NCBI RefSeq assembly: GCF_036763085.1
Contig: NZ_JBAIYU010000010.1
Coordinates: forward strand, 124,001 to 188,000
Direction: 5' to 3'
DNA: 64,000 nt
From: JBAIYU01 sp036763085
Lineage (GTDB): Bacteria; Bacillota; Negativicutes; DSM-1736; Dendrosporobacteraceae
Notes under the pieces: model-generated
Databases searched by the model: none
The model's input: the letters and a program-made list of their open reading frames with translations, nothing else
Told to the model about the DNA's origin: nothing
Translations under genes and position numbers: made by a program
In this document: piece after piece, positions 42,972 to 51,937 of the stretch
How the letters are laid out: every line of letters begins with the position of its first letter
Numbering within the stretch: the first letter of the stretch is position 1

Positions 42972-44783
42972 TTAGGCTAAGTAAAAAATTAACTTAAATG
43001 TTGTTCCTTTAGGACCAGTAACTAAGTCAATTTTTGCGTTATGCCGCTCTGCAATTCTGTAGCAAACTGGTAATCCCAGCCCTGTTCCATTTTCCTTTGT
43101 TGTAACAAACGGAGTTCCTAGCTTTCTTACAACCTCTGGGGGAATCCCTGAACCATTATCTCGAATTGATAGCAGGATACTACCTTCACTATAGCTGGTG
43201 TGTATCATTACTTCACCGGACTCACTCATGGCTTCGAAAGCATTGCGTACCAAATTTAGCAAAATTTGTCTTATTTCATTTTCATTAAACTCGGTGTCCG
43301 GTATATAATTAATGTCAGTATAAATTTCATGACCTAATCGAAGTGCATCGGCTTTTAAAAGTGGTAGTAACGAACGTATTACGTTCATCAGGTTACCGCG
43401 TTTCATTTCCACAGCTTTATCTTTTGCAAGAGAGAGAAATTCGGTGATTATTGAATTTGCTCTATCGAGTTCTTCTATCATTGTATTAATTTGCTCATGA
43501 TACTCGTAAAACTGCTCCCTCCTCTGAAATATTTGCAGATATCCACGCACAGTAGTCATTGGATTACGTACTTCATGGCCGATTCCAGCAGCAATTTCTC
43601 CGACTACGTTCAGACAGTCGTACCTTGCCATTTCCTTTTCCAATCTTGTCTTGTCGGTAATATCAGTTGCTACAACCAATACAAATTGAGTGTTATCAAT
43701 TAAAATAGTATCGGTAGATACCATAATTTCGCGCGATTCACCGGAGACAGTTTGACAGTTCAATATATCGTTGTGAAGTTTTTCTCCAACGAGCGAATCT
43801 TGTCTAATGCCCCAATTAACTTTTTCATTATTATCCTCAAAAAACGATTGACGAATTATTTCCTGGCGTGAGATACCAACTAACTTAGCATAACATTCAT
43901 TCACATCCACCACTTTACCATCAGGCGTTGTGATCATCATCATACTAGGATTCATGTGAAAAGCTTTATGAAAGCGATCTTCTGAGATTTGAAGTTTCTT
44001 GTATGGGAATATGATAAATGCAGCAACAACTGCTTTAAGAAAGAAAAAATAATAGGATATCTTAAGAATATGACCGAGTACATTATAAAAATCTGTAATA
44101 GTTGTAAAAATGGTAAAACATAATTCAGCTGGAATAGTAATAATAGTTGCCAATATCAAATATTCTTTTGTAATTATGTCTTCATGAAAGTGCCCTTTTT
44201 GGACTCTAAAAAGAAATAAAATAAACATGCTTATAATTATATACTCAATCGCTACTTTTAAAGGCTTTACACCTTCCGGTGTTATCAGTACTGGAAATAT
44301 ACCCGGCGTATAATAGAAATCAAAAGCGACAGTGGACGAAGCAATTATCGTTAAAGCTAACCCCAGCCATCTATGTATTGACAGTTTAACAATCGAAGTA
44401 GTACTGAGAATTAGAAACAATGCTTCAGCAAATCTGCCAGCTAACCAATATTTCGCGGACAAATCATAGTAGCTTCCTGGAAATAACCCTAACCCCTGCC
44501 AGAAGAAAGTGTGAAGAATATCAAAAATGGCCACGGCTAAGAAACCAAATCCTAATATAAGATTGGTTTTCCTGATTTCACTAACGCACCAAACAACAAA
44601 AAAGGAAGATACTGAAATAATAATACAAGAAATTTCTAAAACTGTGTGAATTACAGCATATGATTTTTGCCAATATGGAGCTAATAAAAAAGAGGCAGCT
44701 ACTGCCATAATTACTGCCAAAGCAAATTTAATAAATATTCTTCTGACATCTCCGAGTATATTGCTAAAGGCTATCATAGTCAC
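42972..44783 (-). CDS. MASE3-PAS sensor histidine kinase (sporulation-kinase-like)
   Basis: 603 residues. N-terminal MASE3-type membrane sensor with about seven TM helices up to residue 265 (family pattern around LAVAIFDILHTFFWQG), a PAS domain about 275-385, HisKA with phospho-His in GIGHEVRNPMTTVRGYLQ, and HATPase with N box (NLVRNAFEAM), DNGSGI and NGTGLGLPV. The GHEVRNPMTTVRGYLQ form is typical of orphan kinases of the KinA-E type that feed the Spo0A phosphorelay. There is no adjacent response regulator, which fits an orphan kinase. Confidence 0.9.
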   Translation of the reverse strand: MTMIAFSNILGDVRRIFIKFALAVIMAVAASFLLAPYWQKSYAVIHTVLEISCIIISVSSFFVVWCVSEIRKTNLILGFGFLAVAIFDILHTFFWQGLGLFPGSYYDLSAKYWLAGRFAEALFLILSTTSIVKLSIHRWLGLALTIIASSTVAFDFYYTPGIFPVLITPEGVKPLKVAIEYIIISMFILFLFRVQKGHFHEDIITKEYLILATIITIPAELCFTIFTTITDFYNVLGHILKISYYFFFLKAVVAAFIIFPYKKLQISEDRFHKAFHMNPSMMMITTPDGKVVDVNECYAKLVGISRQEIIRQSFFEDNNEKVNWGIRQDSLVGEKLHNDILNCQTVSGESREIMVSTDTILIDNTQFVLVVATDITDKTRLEKEMARYDCLNVVGEIAAGIGHEVRNPMTTVRGYLQIFQRREQFYEYHEQINTMIEELDRANSIITEFLSLAKDKAVEMKRGNLMNVIRSLLPLLKADALRLGHEIYTDINYIPDTEFNENEIRQILLNLVRNAFEAMSESGEVMIHTSYSEGSILLSIRDNGSGIPPEVVRKLGTPFVTTKENGTGLGLPVCYRIAERHNAKIDLVTGPKGTTFKLIFYLA

Positions 44784-45033
44784 CTCGATAGCTCATACAA
44801 TCTAAGAATGCATATATGCACAGGCAGTCACTTTGTATACTGGTGAAGTTAAACTTCATACTTTTCTACTTTACGATCGTTTCTGTATATATTTTCTCGT
44901 ATTTTTGCTCAATCCCCTTCCTCAACGAAAACTATCATCTTGAATTAATAGTTTTACTTAATGAAGGATTGACAGAACCTTCTACAACAAGCTATCGTTT
45001 TAATAGAACATTTATATGTTGGAGGGAATTGAA

Positions 45034-45591
45034 GTGAAAGTATTGGCGTTTGTTGGCAGTCCTAGAGGTAACGGAAATACAGCTCGTATGGTAGATGCTG
45101 TATGCAAAGGAGCAGCGGCAGTTGGGCACGATATCGAGACTATTAATGTCACACGTCTTAACATACATGATTGTACTGCCTGCTGTGCCTGCAAAGTCGG
45201 TAAAGTTGAATATTGCGCACTAAATGATGATATGCAAAAGCTATATCCAAAAATCATAGAAGCAGATTGTATTGTTGTAGGAACACCGGTATATATGGGG
45301 CAAATGTCTGGTCAGTTAAAAAACTTTTTCGACCGGTGGTATACTTTCATGGATGCCAGCTATAAGATCCGGTATATTCCAGGTAAAAAATATATTACAG
45401 TTACTGCAAGCGGCGCACCGGCGGAAATTTTTCAATCATTAACAGATTATCTGAATCATTGGCTGGGAACTTTTTTCAAAATGGCTTTAATTAAAAATAT
45501 AGTAGCTGGAGGCTTAGGCCCCCCTGATGCTATAGATGATCAGCCTGAAATTCTGGCAATGGCTGAGCAGACTGGTCGCGCACTTAGATAG
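45034..45591 (+). CDS. Iron-sulfur flavoprotein / NADPH-dependent FMN reductase family
   Basis: 185 residues from the GTG at 45034, with GGAGGG 7 nt upstream. Flavodoxin-like fold: FMN phosphate loop GSPRGNGNTARM, VVGTPVYMGQMSGQLKNFFDR. It carries the compact cysteine set of iron-sulfur flavoproteins, CTACCACKVGKVEYC (C-x2-C-x2-C-x7-C), expected to hold a [4Fe-4S] cluster. Such proteins move electrons and may defend anaerobes against oxygen or peroxide. Monocistronic, ended by a strong terminator. Confidence 0.88.
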   Translation: MKVLAFVGSPRGNGNTARMVDAVCKGAAAVGHDIETINVTRLNIHDCTACCACKVGKVEYCALNDDMQKLYPKIIEADCIVVGTPVYMGQMSGQLKNFFDRWYTFMDASYKIRYIPGKKYITVTASGAPAEIFQSLTDYLNHWLGTFFKMALIKNIVAGGLGPPDAIDDQPEILAMAEQTGRALR

Positions 45592-45593
45592 AT

Positions 45594-45632
45594 AATGCCC
45601 AATAGTTCAAATTAGCTGAACTATTGGGCATT
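45594..45632 (+). terminator. Bidirectional terminator
   Basis: Perfect 16-bp stem AATGCCCAATAGTTCA/TGAACTATTGGGCATT with a 7-nt loop, after the iron-sulfur flavoprotein gene and at the stop of the short minus-strand Spo0E-like frame. Confidence 0.88.
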
Positions 45633-45718
45633 TAATATAGTGAAATACCTTTATCCACTGCTAACTTATACATTTTATCTCTTAAAAATTCGATACTTTT
45701 TAACACCTTTGCATTCAC
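45632..45718 (-). pseudogene. Truncated Spo0E-like phosphatase ORF
   Basis: 28-residue frame from the GTG at 45718 (AAAGGGG 8 nt upstream). The sequence SIEFLRDKMYKLAVDKGISL matches the first helix of Spo0E-family aspartyl phosphatases, which act on Spo0A-P. The second helix with the SQELD motif is missing: the frame stops and runs straight into the terminator. A gene remnant, or a half-size regulator; I favour a truncation. Confidence 0.6.
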
Positions 45719-45782
45719 AACCATCACCCCTTTATTTTTATTGTAAGGGATAATTATCTATTGCAAGTGTCTTTTATTAGGA

Positions 45783-46403
45783 CTAAATTCCTGCACTAAT
45801 TAAGGCAAAAACTCCAAATAAAACAATTATCACGCCAGAGATCTTGTTAATCCAATTCAGCCTATTTTGATCAAATTTTTCTCGAAGCATGTTCACGGCT
45901 GCACTCAATACCAGCCACCACAATATTGATCCGATGAAAACACCAATAACCATGAATGCTGCATTAGTATAATCACCACCTGTTGTACCTACACCTAATC
46001 CGGCAAAGACTGCAGCAAAAGACATTATTGTCATGGGATTGGTTAATGTCAGGAAAAATGTAGAAGTATATGCGCCCAGACCATCAACTCTACCAGGTAA
46101 CTTAGCAGATTCCTCTGCAGGCGTAGATTGAAAGGTTTTATAACCTAAGTAAATAAGAAAAAGCCCTCCAAGTAATCTTATTATTAATTGATTACTTATT
46201 ATCAGTGAAGATACCGCAGTTATCCCAAAAGCAGCTATGAAACCATAGACAGCGTCAGCTGACGCCGCCCCTAACCCGGAAAGGAAACCATTCATTACTC
46301 CATTGGTAAGAGTACGGTGAATGCAAAGCAGACCAATAGGTCCTACAGGGGCAGCTATCGAAAAACCTAGAATTATTCCTTTTATAAAGAAATATAGTGC
46401 CAT
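45783..46403 (-). CDS. LysE/RhtB-family exporter
   Basis: 206 residues, six membrane helices, with the family N-terminus GFSIAAPVGPIGLLCIHRTL, the GLGAASADAVYGF segment and TFFLTLTNPMTIMSF. Exports amino acids or related small solutes out of the cytoplasm. The substrate cannot be named. Its terminator was not identified. Monocistronic. Confidence 0.92.
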   Translation of the reverse strand: MALYFFIKGIILGFSIAAPVGPIGLLCIHRTLTNGVMNGFLSGLGAASADAVYGFIAAFGITAVSSLIISNQLIIRLLGGLFLIYLGYKTFQSTPAEESAKLPGRVDGLGAYTSTFFLTLTNPMTIMSFAAVFAGLGVGTTGGDYTNAAFMVIGVFIGSILWWLVLSAAVNMLREKFDQNRLNWINKISGVIIVLFGVFALISAGI

Positions 46404-46481
46404 AACACCATTCCCGTCCCTACAATATATGTAGATTACACTTATAGTTAGATTATTAATTTCTATGTAACATTAGCAATA

Positions 46482-46913
46482 TTAGAATTTTTTCTCAAGC
46501 AGAACCTTGTACTCCTTTGACCGATAGGTATTGTCCCGCTTAATTTTAATATAATCCTCGTCATTCGAATTATCTATCATTACACCCTCCCCGGGCCGAA
46601 TAAGTACATTAGGTGCTAATGTGATATCTCGATTTTTGTGTTTGATTGACATCGATTGCTTCTCAAGATCATCTTGCTGACTAGTAGTGGCTTTAACACG
46701 CTCAGGTGATAGCCTAATTTCACTATTTTCTGGTTCACTTGCTGCATCACTTTTTTTATCCGCATCCTTACCCTTCAAATCTACAGCATCTTTACTATTA
46801 TTAGGTAATGGCGAAGGTACTTTGTTTTCAGGAGAGTTTCCGTTTTTAACTAAATAAATCCCAATTAACAAAAACAATAACAGAAAAAATATTACTATTA
46901 ATCTTGATTTCAT
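46482..46913 (-). CDS. Membrane-anchored small protein of unknown function
   Basis: 143 residues from the ATG at 46913 (AAAGGAA 7 nt upstream; an upstream ATG at 46967 lacks a site). One N-terminal TM or uncleaved signal helix about 5-25, then a charged, low-complexity linker (KDAVDLKGKDADKKSDAAS) and a polar domain ending in EYKVLLEKKF. No family recognised. Predicted to lie outside the cytoplasmic membrane. Confidence 0.7.
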   Translation of the reverse strand: MKSRLIVIFFLLLFLLIGIYLVKNGNSPENKVPSPLPNNSKDAVDLKGKDADKKSDAASEPENSEIRLSPERVKATTSQQDDLEKQSMSIKHKNRDITLAPNVLIRPGEGVMIDNSNDEDYIKIKRDNTYRSKEYKVLLEKKF

Positions 46914-47116
46914 TTTAATATTCCTTTCTAACTTAAATTCCAGGAATGTATATTCGGAACAGATCATACTCTATTGTCTTTATATTTTTTCCAAAAGACA
47001 AATTCCCTCTAAAACGCTAATCTTTTTTAGGATAAAAACAGATAGTAGGCATACAACAACATAAATCCCCGTACAATTTTATAAACTTCTTATTTAAGAA
47101 ATTAGGGGGCTTTTAT

Positions 47117-47473
47117 GTGTATAAAACTAACCTACTTTATCAATCGACAGTGCTAAGCACCCTGACACGTATGGATACGCCCAATGGTCATAAAACTCAT
47201 AAAAGCTACCCCATCGAAATAATCATGCTGAGCTTAACATCGCTTGAATATATAAGTAAATTCCCAATTCCAGTTGGAACTAAACTGCAAATAAATATCG
47301 CTGCCCAAGATCATGAACTCTGCTTAAAATCGATTGTGTCAAACAGCTTGTACAATCTAGACGGAAGATATAAAGTATATTGCGCCAATGATTTTCTACT
47401 TTGGAGCGCTAAGGATAAACTAACAAGCATAGAAAAAAGCTTAAAATATTCACTTTCCAAATACCTTAATTAA
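47117..47473 (+). CDS. Hypothetical protein, weakly PilZ-like
   Basis: 118 residues from a GTG at 47117, 7 nt after GGGGG. The middle (IIMLSLTSLEYISK followed by PVGTKLQINI) has the strand-turn-strand look of PilZ domains, but I see no RxxxR or D/NxSxxG c-di-GMP signature, so a nucleotide-binding role is unsupported. Ended by a 26-bp terminator stem. Confidence 0.65.
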   Translation: MYKTNLLYQSTVLSTLTRMDTPNGHKTHKSYPIEIIMLSLTSLEYISKFPIPVGTKLQINIAAQDHELCLKSIVSNSLYNLDGRYKVYCANDFLLWSAKDKLTSIEKSLKYSLSKYLN

Positions 47474-47482
47474 TGAAAAAAC

Positions 47483-47549
47483 TAATTAATATAATAACAA
47501 AGGCGCAAGTCACTTAATGTGGTTTGCGCCTTTGTTATTATATTAATTA
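47483..47549. terminator. Long bidirectional terminator
   Basis: Perfect 26-bp stem (47483-47508 with 47524-47549) and 15-nt loop, between the convergent 118-residue protein gene and modC. Unusually long for a terminator. Confidence 0.9.
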
Positions 47550-47568
47550 AACCTTAACTCCTCATTAC

Positions 47569-48216
47569 CTAGTTAGCTTCTAATCTAACAGGACAACCCT
47601 TCTCCATAAATAGAATTTGGTCGCCAAGCGCCTTGGCCTCCTCTATATCGTGAGTAACCAATATAAAGGGAATACTCCATATCTCATGCATTCGCTTTAA
47701 CTCTGTTTGCAATTCAAGTCTAGTTGCGCGATCCAACGAAGACATCGGCTCATCCAATAATAGAATGCTTGGCTCAGCCATAAGCGCACGAGCCAAAGCT
47801 ACTCGCTGTTTTTCTCCACCCGAAAGCTGATCAATAAACCGGCTTGCGAGGTGTTCTATTCTCAGCAAGTCCATTAATCTTTCATATAGTTCATTAGCCT
47901 TAGAATTTTTTTGTTTTACACCGTACCATATATTCTTTTTTACATTCATGTGAGGAAACAGTGCAAATTCTTGAAACATATATCCAACATTTCTTAGCAT
48001 AGGGGGAACAAAAGTATTTGCCTCCGATGAGTAAAGCACCTTACCATCATGAATTATTACCCCTTCATCTGGTTCCAAAAGCCCAGCAATGCAACGTAAC
48101 GTAGTTGTCTTTCCGCACCCTGAATCTCCGAATAGCACTAATATATTGCTTTCAACCGAAAACTGCATGTTTAAAGTAAAATCTGCCAGCTCCTTTTTAA
48201 TGTCTACTTGCAACAT
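47569..48216 (-). CDS. modC: Molybdate ABC transporter ATPase (short form)
   Basis: 215 residues. Walker A FGDSGCGKTTTL, Q-loop YMFQEFALFPHM, signature LSGGEKQRVALARAL, Walker B ILLLDEPMSSLD, H-loop VTHDIEEA. It matches the N-terminal ATPase of ModC but lacks the C-terminal molybdate-binding MOP/TOBE domain of the about 350-residue E. coli protein, so substrate feedback on the ATPase is probably absent. Overlaps modB by 13 bp. Confidence 0.88.
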   Translation of the reverse strand: MLQVDIKKELADFTLNMQFSVESNILVLFGDSGCGKTTTLRCIAGLLEPDEGVIIHDGKVLYSSEANTFVPPMLRNVGYMFQEFALFPHMNVKKNIWYGVKQKNSKANELYERLMDLLRIEHLASRFIDQLSGGEKQRVALARALMAEPSILLLDEPMSSLDRATRLELQTELKRMHEIWSIPFILVTHDIEEAKALGDQILFMEKGCPVRLEAN

Positions 48217-48899
48217 TTAGAGCCCCCCCTGGATAACATATTCGTGCGTGATTTTGTCCATAAATTAAGCCAAAAGATCAACGAAAAAGTAATCACACTG
48301 ATAATAAGAACATAAATGCCGGCAAGCGTTAAATCATTTGACTCTGCTGCGAAATAAATTGCAAGAGGAATAGTCTGTGTCTTTCCTGGTATATTTCCAG
48401 CCACCATTATAGTTGCACCAAATTCACCAAGTGCTCTGGCAAAAGAAAGAATCAAACCAGAGACCAAACCATGCCAAGCAAGAGGCAGCGTAATAGTTAA
48501 AAACACTCGCCATTCACTAGCACCAAGCGTACGAGCGGCATCTTCTAAATTACAGTCAATTGACTGAAATGCGGCTTTGGTACTCTGATACATTAAGGGG
48601 AATGAAACCACTGTACCTGCCAAAACAGCCGCAAAAGGCGTGAAAATAATTTGTATTTGTAATTGGTCGGATAAGAATCGGCCAATTGGACCTTGTTTAC
48701 CAATTAACAATAACAGCAAAAACCCTGTTACAACTGGTGGAAGTACTAACGGAAGTGTGAACATAGCTTCAAGAGCCGTTTTGCCAGTAAATTCGTAATT
48801 TCGCATGACATGCGCAGCAGCTATGCCAAGCACACAGACAAAACAAAGTGAAATAAAGGCTACTTTTAGCGAAAGAATAATTGGCTGCCACTCTATCAT
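48204..48899 (-). CDS. modB: Molybdate ABC transporter permease
   Basis: 231 residues, about five to six TM helices. Family motifs: LPLVLPPVVTGFLLLLLIGK, the EAA loop (EDAARTLGASEWRVFLTITL) and FARALGEFGATIMVAGN. Works with ModA and ModC. Lies 31 bp after modA and overlaps modC. Confidence 0.94.
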   Translation of the reverse strand: MIEWQPIILSLKVAFISLCFVCVLGIAAAHVMRNYEFTGKTALEAMFTLPLVLPPVVTGFLLLLLIGKQGPIGRFLSDQLQIQIIFTPFAAVLAGTVVSFPLMYQSTKAAFQSIDCNLEDAARTLGASEWRVFLTITLPLAWHGLVSGLILSFARALGEFGATIMVAGNIPGKTQTIPLAIYFAAESNDLTLAGIYVLIISVITFSLIFWLNLWTKSRTNMLSRGGSKCCK

Positions 48900-48930
48900 G
48901 CGATCACTCCTTCCTCTTATGGACGCAAAA

Positions 48931-49719
48931 TCATTTACTCATAGAGAAACCATATTTCTCAAAAATGGCCTTGCTTTCTGGTTCGAATAAATAATCAAGA
49001 AACTCTTCTGCTTCCTTAACGTGCTTGGTCGATGATACCAAAGCAATAGGATAAACAATTGGCTGATGGCTTCCCTCAGGTGCCTCAGCAACTACTTTGA
49101 CTTTCTCACTCGCAAAAGCATCTGTCTTATAAACAATACCTGCTTCAACATTGCCTGTCTCAGTGTACGTTAGAACAGTTCGAACATCTTTGGCAAAAAC
49201 AACTTTATCCTTTACTTCGAACCATATATTGAGTTTGTCTAAAACTTCTTTGGCATATTGACCGGCAGGCACTGTCCCAATCTCTCCTAAAGCAATTCTC
49301 TTAATATCTTGCTGGGTAACGTCTTCATATCTTTTAATATTTATCTTTAATTCTTTTGGTGTAACTACTACTAACTTGTTTTCTACAAGATTTTTTCTAG
49401 TTGCTGGGTTAATTAGATTTTTACCTTGCAACTCATCCATTTGTTTTGGAGCGGCTGAAATAAATATATCAGCGGGGGCACCCTGTTCGATCTGTTTCTG
49501 CAGCGCCCCGGAAGCTCCCAGGTTAAAGAGAAGTTTTATATTAGGATTCTTAGCCTGGTAACTTTTCTGTATCTCAGCCAATGCGTCTTTCATACTGACA
49601 GCCGCCGATACATACAACTCAACCTGTTGAGGGGCCGCCGGAGTACCATTGCCACTGCAGCCGCTAAGTATCACTGCAATAAATAGAAGCACCCCAATTG
49701 ACGTTAAGATACTTCTCAT
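48931..49719 (-). CDS. modA: Molybdate-binding lipoprotein
   Basis: Captures molybdate or tungstate. Signal peptide with lipobox LSGC (Cys21). Mature ModA features: LYVSAAVSMKDALAEIQKSY, LLFNLGASGALQKQIEQGAP, DIFISAAPKQMD, and ETGNVEAGIVYKTDA near the C-terminus. 262 residues. Molybdate versus tungstate preference is not decided by sequence; anaerobes often need tungsten for formate dehydrogenase. Confidence 0.95.
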   Translation of the reverse strand: MRSILTSIGVLLFIAVILSGCSGNGTPAAPQQVELYVSAAVSMKDALAEIQKSYQAKNPNIKLLFNLGASGALQKQIEQGAPADIFISAAPKQMDELQGKNLINPATRKNLVENKLVVVTPKELKINIKRYEDVTQQDIKRIALGEIGTVPAGQYAKEVLDKLNIWFEVKDKVVFAKDVRTVLTYTETGNVEAGIVYKTDAFASEKVKVVAEAPEGSHQPIVYPIALVSSTKHVKEAEEFLDYLFEPESKAIFEKYGFSMSK

Positions 49720-49801
49720 AGAGACTCCCCCTATTTAATCATTAAATTATTATTAAATATAATAGCCACTCACCTGCAGCGACTTAATCATTTGGAATAA
49801 C

Positions 49802-49847
49802 AAAAAAGTCAGCCTTGCCGTAATTACACATAACTACGTTAGCTGAC
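49802..49847 (-). terminator. Leader terminator upstream of modA (possible riboswitch platform)
   Basis: On the minus strand GTCAGC pairs with GCTGAC, enclosing a CGTA-x-TTA/TAA-x-TACG stem, followed immediately by TTTTTT. It lies between the predicted mod promoter and modA, with no gene upstream on that strand. This fits an attenuation leader of about 100 nt. The known Moco-riboswitch consensus was not recognised. Confidence 0.7.
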
Positions 49848-49910
49848 ACACCTTTGTATCAAGTTCGCTTGGCACAAAACAACTTAACTTATTAAGACTA
49901 TTATGGTGTT

Positions 49911-49940
49911 ATTATATAATTTGTTATACTATTAATGCAA
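49911..49940 (-). promoter_or_regulatory. Predicted sigma-A promoter of the mod operon
   Basis: TTGCAT (49935-49940) and TATAAT (49911-49916) with an 18-bp spacer. The region is AT-rich and shared with the divergent gene at 49995; ATTATATAAT symmetry inside it could be a regulator site. Confidence 0.6.
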
Positions 49941-49994
49941 GAAGTTTTACATATTACCTTATACCTAAACAACTAATCATAAGGAGCTGCTGCT

Positions 49995-50453
49995 ATGAAA
50001 CTAAGAACTGTTTTGCTAACTATTACGGCTATTTTCCTGTGTATACTGATTTCACCTTTAAAAACTGAGGCAGCTGTAACTGCCGCCCCCATTAATCATA
50101 TAATGGCCAATTTTATTAGTGAAGAAGCCGGGTTCTACTCAGCAGATGAAATCTTTCCAATGTTTGAAATTCCTCATGAAAACACAATATTTGCTTTTGA
50201 TACCCTTGATCAATTTGTTTTCCAACCTGGGGAATATGAATTAAAATGGCAGATTGTTTTTCAAGGTCAAGTAATTGATGGAGCAGGTCCTGTAAAAGTA
50301 ACTGCAAACCAGACCGGCTATGTTTTTACTCAGCTGTTTCAGTGGAGAACAGATGCAATTAAAAGCGAGGGCTTATATGACATCCGGATTTTATCCAATA
50401 ATCAAACCATTGCCAACTATCGCTTTCCGGTTTTTGATACAAGACACAACTAA
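49995..50453 (+). CDS. Secreted protein of unknown function
   Basis: 152 residues with AAGGAG ahead of the ATG. Signal peptide ending KTEA-AV. The mature part looks like a single beta-sandwich: alternating strands around YELKWQIVFQGQVIDGAGPV and LYDIRILSNNQTIANYRF. No Cys in the mature part. It is divergent from modABC, but a link to molybdate is not shown. Family unknown. Confidence 0.75.
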   Translation: MKLRTVLLTITAIFLCILISPLKTEAAVTAAPINHIMANFISEEAGFYSADEIFPMFEIPHENTIFAFDTLDQFVFQPGEYELKWQIVFQGQVIDGAGPVKVTANQTGYVFTQLFQWRTDAIKSEGLYDIRILSNNQTIANYRFPVFDTRHN

Positions 50454-50467
50454 TAGCAAGCTGAAGT

Positions 50468-50500
50468 AACTTCCCATTTATTATAACTAAATGGGGAGTT
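50468..50500 (+). terminator. Rho-independent terminator
   Basis: 13-bp stem with one G-U pair (AACTTCCCATTTA/TAAATGGGGAGTT), 7-nt loop, 15 nt after the secreted-protein stop. Confidence 0.75.
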
Positions 50501-50534
50501 ATAACTTTATAATTGCTTTTTAAAGGGTGATACT

Positions 50535-51878
50535 GTGGATATTTTGATTGTAATAATACTTTTCATTATAAGCTTGCTCTTTTGCATATATAGCAAAATT
50601 TCAATATTGTATCCTCTTCTTCTGGGGCTGTCAGGCTTTATTGTTGTATCAATGAGCCGAGGTTATAATCTAAAAGATTTATTAAAAATGATGCTTAAGG
50701 GCTCAAGCAAGTCCTTGATAGTTATTAAGATTTTTATTTTGATAGGCATAATAACAGCCGTTTGGCGGGCATGCGGAACTATTGCCATAATAGTTTACTA
50801 TGGAACAGCGCTACTTAGTGCAAAGTATTTTATACTATCAGCTTTTATATTGTGCTGCATAGTTTCATTCCTGCTAGGCACTTCTTTTGGGACAGTAGGA
50901 ACTATTGGAGTTGTACTCATCGTAATGGCAAAGAGTGGAAATGTTGATATAAATGCAGTGGCTGGTGCAATTATTGCTGGAGCATATTTTGGTGACAGGT
51001 GCTCACCCATGTCCTCAAGTGCTAATCTTGTTGCGGCTTTGACAAATACAAACTTTTACATCAATTTCAAGAACATGGCTAAGACTTCTATCCTACCTTT
51101 TATAATTTCAGTAGCAGCCTATATATATGTATCTTACTTAAATCCTTTAACTTTTTATACTAATGATATAGGTAACGAGATCTTAAATATATTTAATATC
51201 AACTTTATCTTATTTGCACCCGCTATCATCATACTAGTCCTAGCGGCCTTTAAGGTTGATGTTAAACTATCGATGAGCATAAGTATTCTTTCGGGAATCA
51301 TACTAGGCCTATTTGTACAAAACATAACCTTGGTCCAAATGCTTGAGTATATTATTGCTGGTTATAATATCGAAACGAATAGTTTCTTTGCGGAAATCAT
51401 CAAGGGTGGAGGCTTATATTCCATGCTGAATGTTTCATGTATCGTTTTGATTTCGTCTTCCTTTTCAGGCATTTTTGAAGGTACGGGTTTGTTAGCAGAA
51501 ATTGAAAAATTTATTGAAAGACTTAGTAAAAAATTTAGGATTTATCCTACTTTAATACTAACAAGTATTGCAACAGCAGCTTTTAGCTGTAACCAAACAC
51601 TAGCAGTAATATTAACGCATCAATTACAACGTCGAATATACGAAAAAAATTGCCTTAGCAACTATAAACTAGCCCTTGACATGGAGAACACGGTAATCTT
51701 AATATCCGCCTTAATCCCTTGGAATATAGCTGGAGCTGTTCCAGCAGCAGCATTATCTGCGGATTCGGGTTTCATAATATATGCATTTTACCTTTTTCTT
51801 GTCCCTCTAACAAATTTATTTATGCAGCAAATACCAGTTTCCTCAGAAACGAAAATCAAAACAAGTCTTATTAATTAA
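50535..51878 (+). CDS. nhaC: NhaC-family Na+/H+ antiporter
   Basis: 447 residues, about 11-12 TM helices, GTG start with AAGGGTG upstream. Family motif GTSFGTVGTIGVVLIVMAKS and AGAIIAGAYFGDRCSPMSSS, the signature that surrounds the ion-binding residues of NhaC proteins. Exchanges sodium for protons, or a carboxylate for another, across the cytoplasmic membrane; some relatives (MleN type) exchange malate for lactate. Monocistronic. Confidence 0.88.
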   Translation: MDILIVIILFIISLLFCIYSKISILYPLLLGLSGFIVVSMSRGYNLKDLLKMMLKGSSKSLIVIKIFILIGIITAVWRACGTIAIIVYYGTALLSAKYFILSAFILCCIVSFLLGTSFGTVGTIGVVLIVMAKSGNVDINAVAGAIIAGAYFGDRCSPMSSSANLVAALTNTNFYINFKNMAKTSILPFIISVAAYIYVSYLNPLTFYTNDIGNEILNIFNINFILFAPAIIILVLAAFKVDVKLSMSISILSGIILGLFVQNITLVQMLEYIIAGYNIETNSFFAEIIKGGGLYSMLNVSCIVLISSSFSGIFEGTGLLAEIEKFIERLSKKFRIYPTLILTSIATAAFSCNQTLAVILTHQLQRRIYEKNCLSNYKLALDMENTVILISALIPWNIAGAVPAAALSADSGFIIYAFYLFLVPLTNLFMQQIPVSSETKIKTSLIN

Positions 51879-51926
51879 AAAAGTAAGTACTCTCCCGTGA
51901 AACCACGAAGAGATTACTTACTTTTT
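51878..51926. terminator. Bidirectional terminator between nhaC and nadC
   Basis: Arms AAAAAGTAAGTA and TACTTACTTTTT plus a CTCT/AGAG extension with a bulge; T5-T6 ends on both strands. Confidence 0.8.
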
Positions 51927-51937
51927 GTTTTATAGAT

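Noticed and set aside
45012..45257. Minus-strand 81-residue frame over the iron-sulfur flavoprotein
   Set aside because: Antisense shadow of a gene with clear FMN and cysteine motifs.
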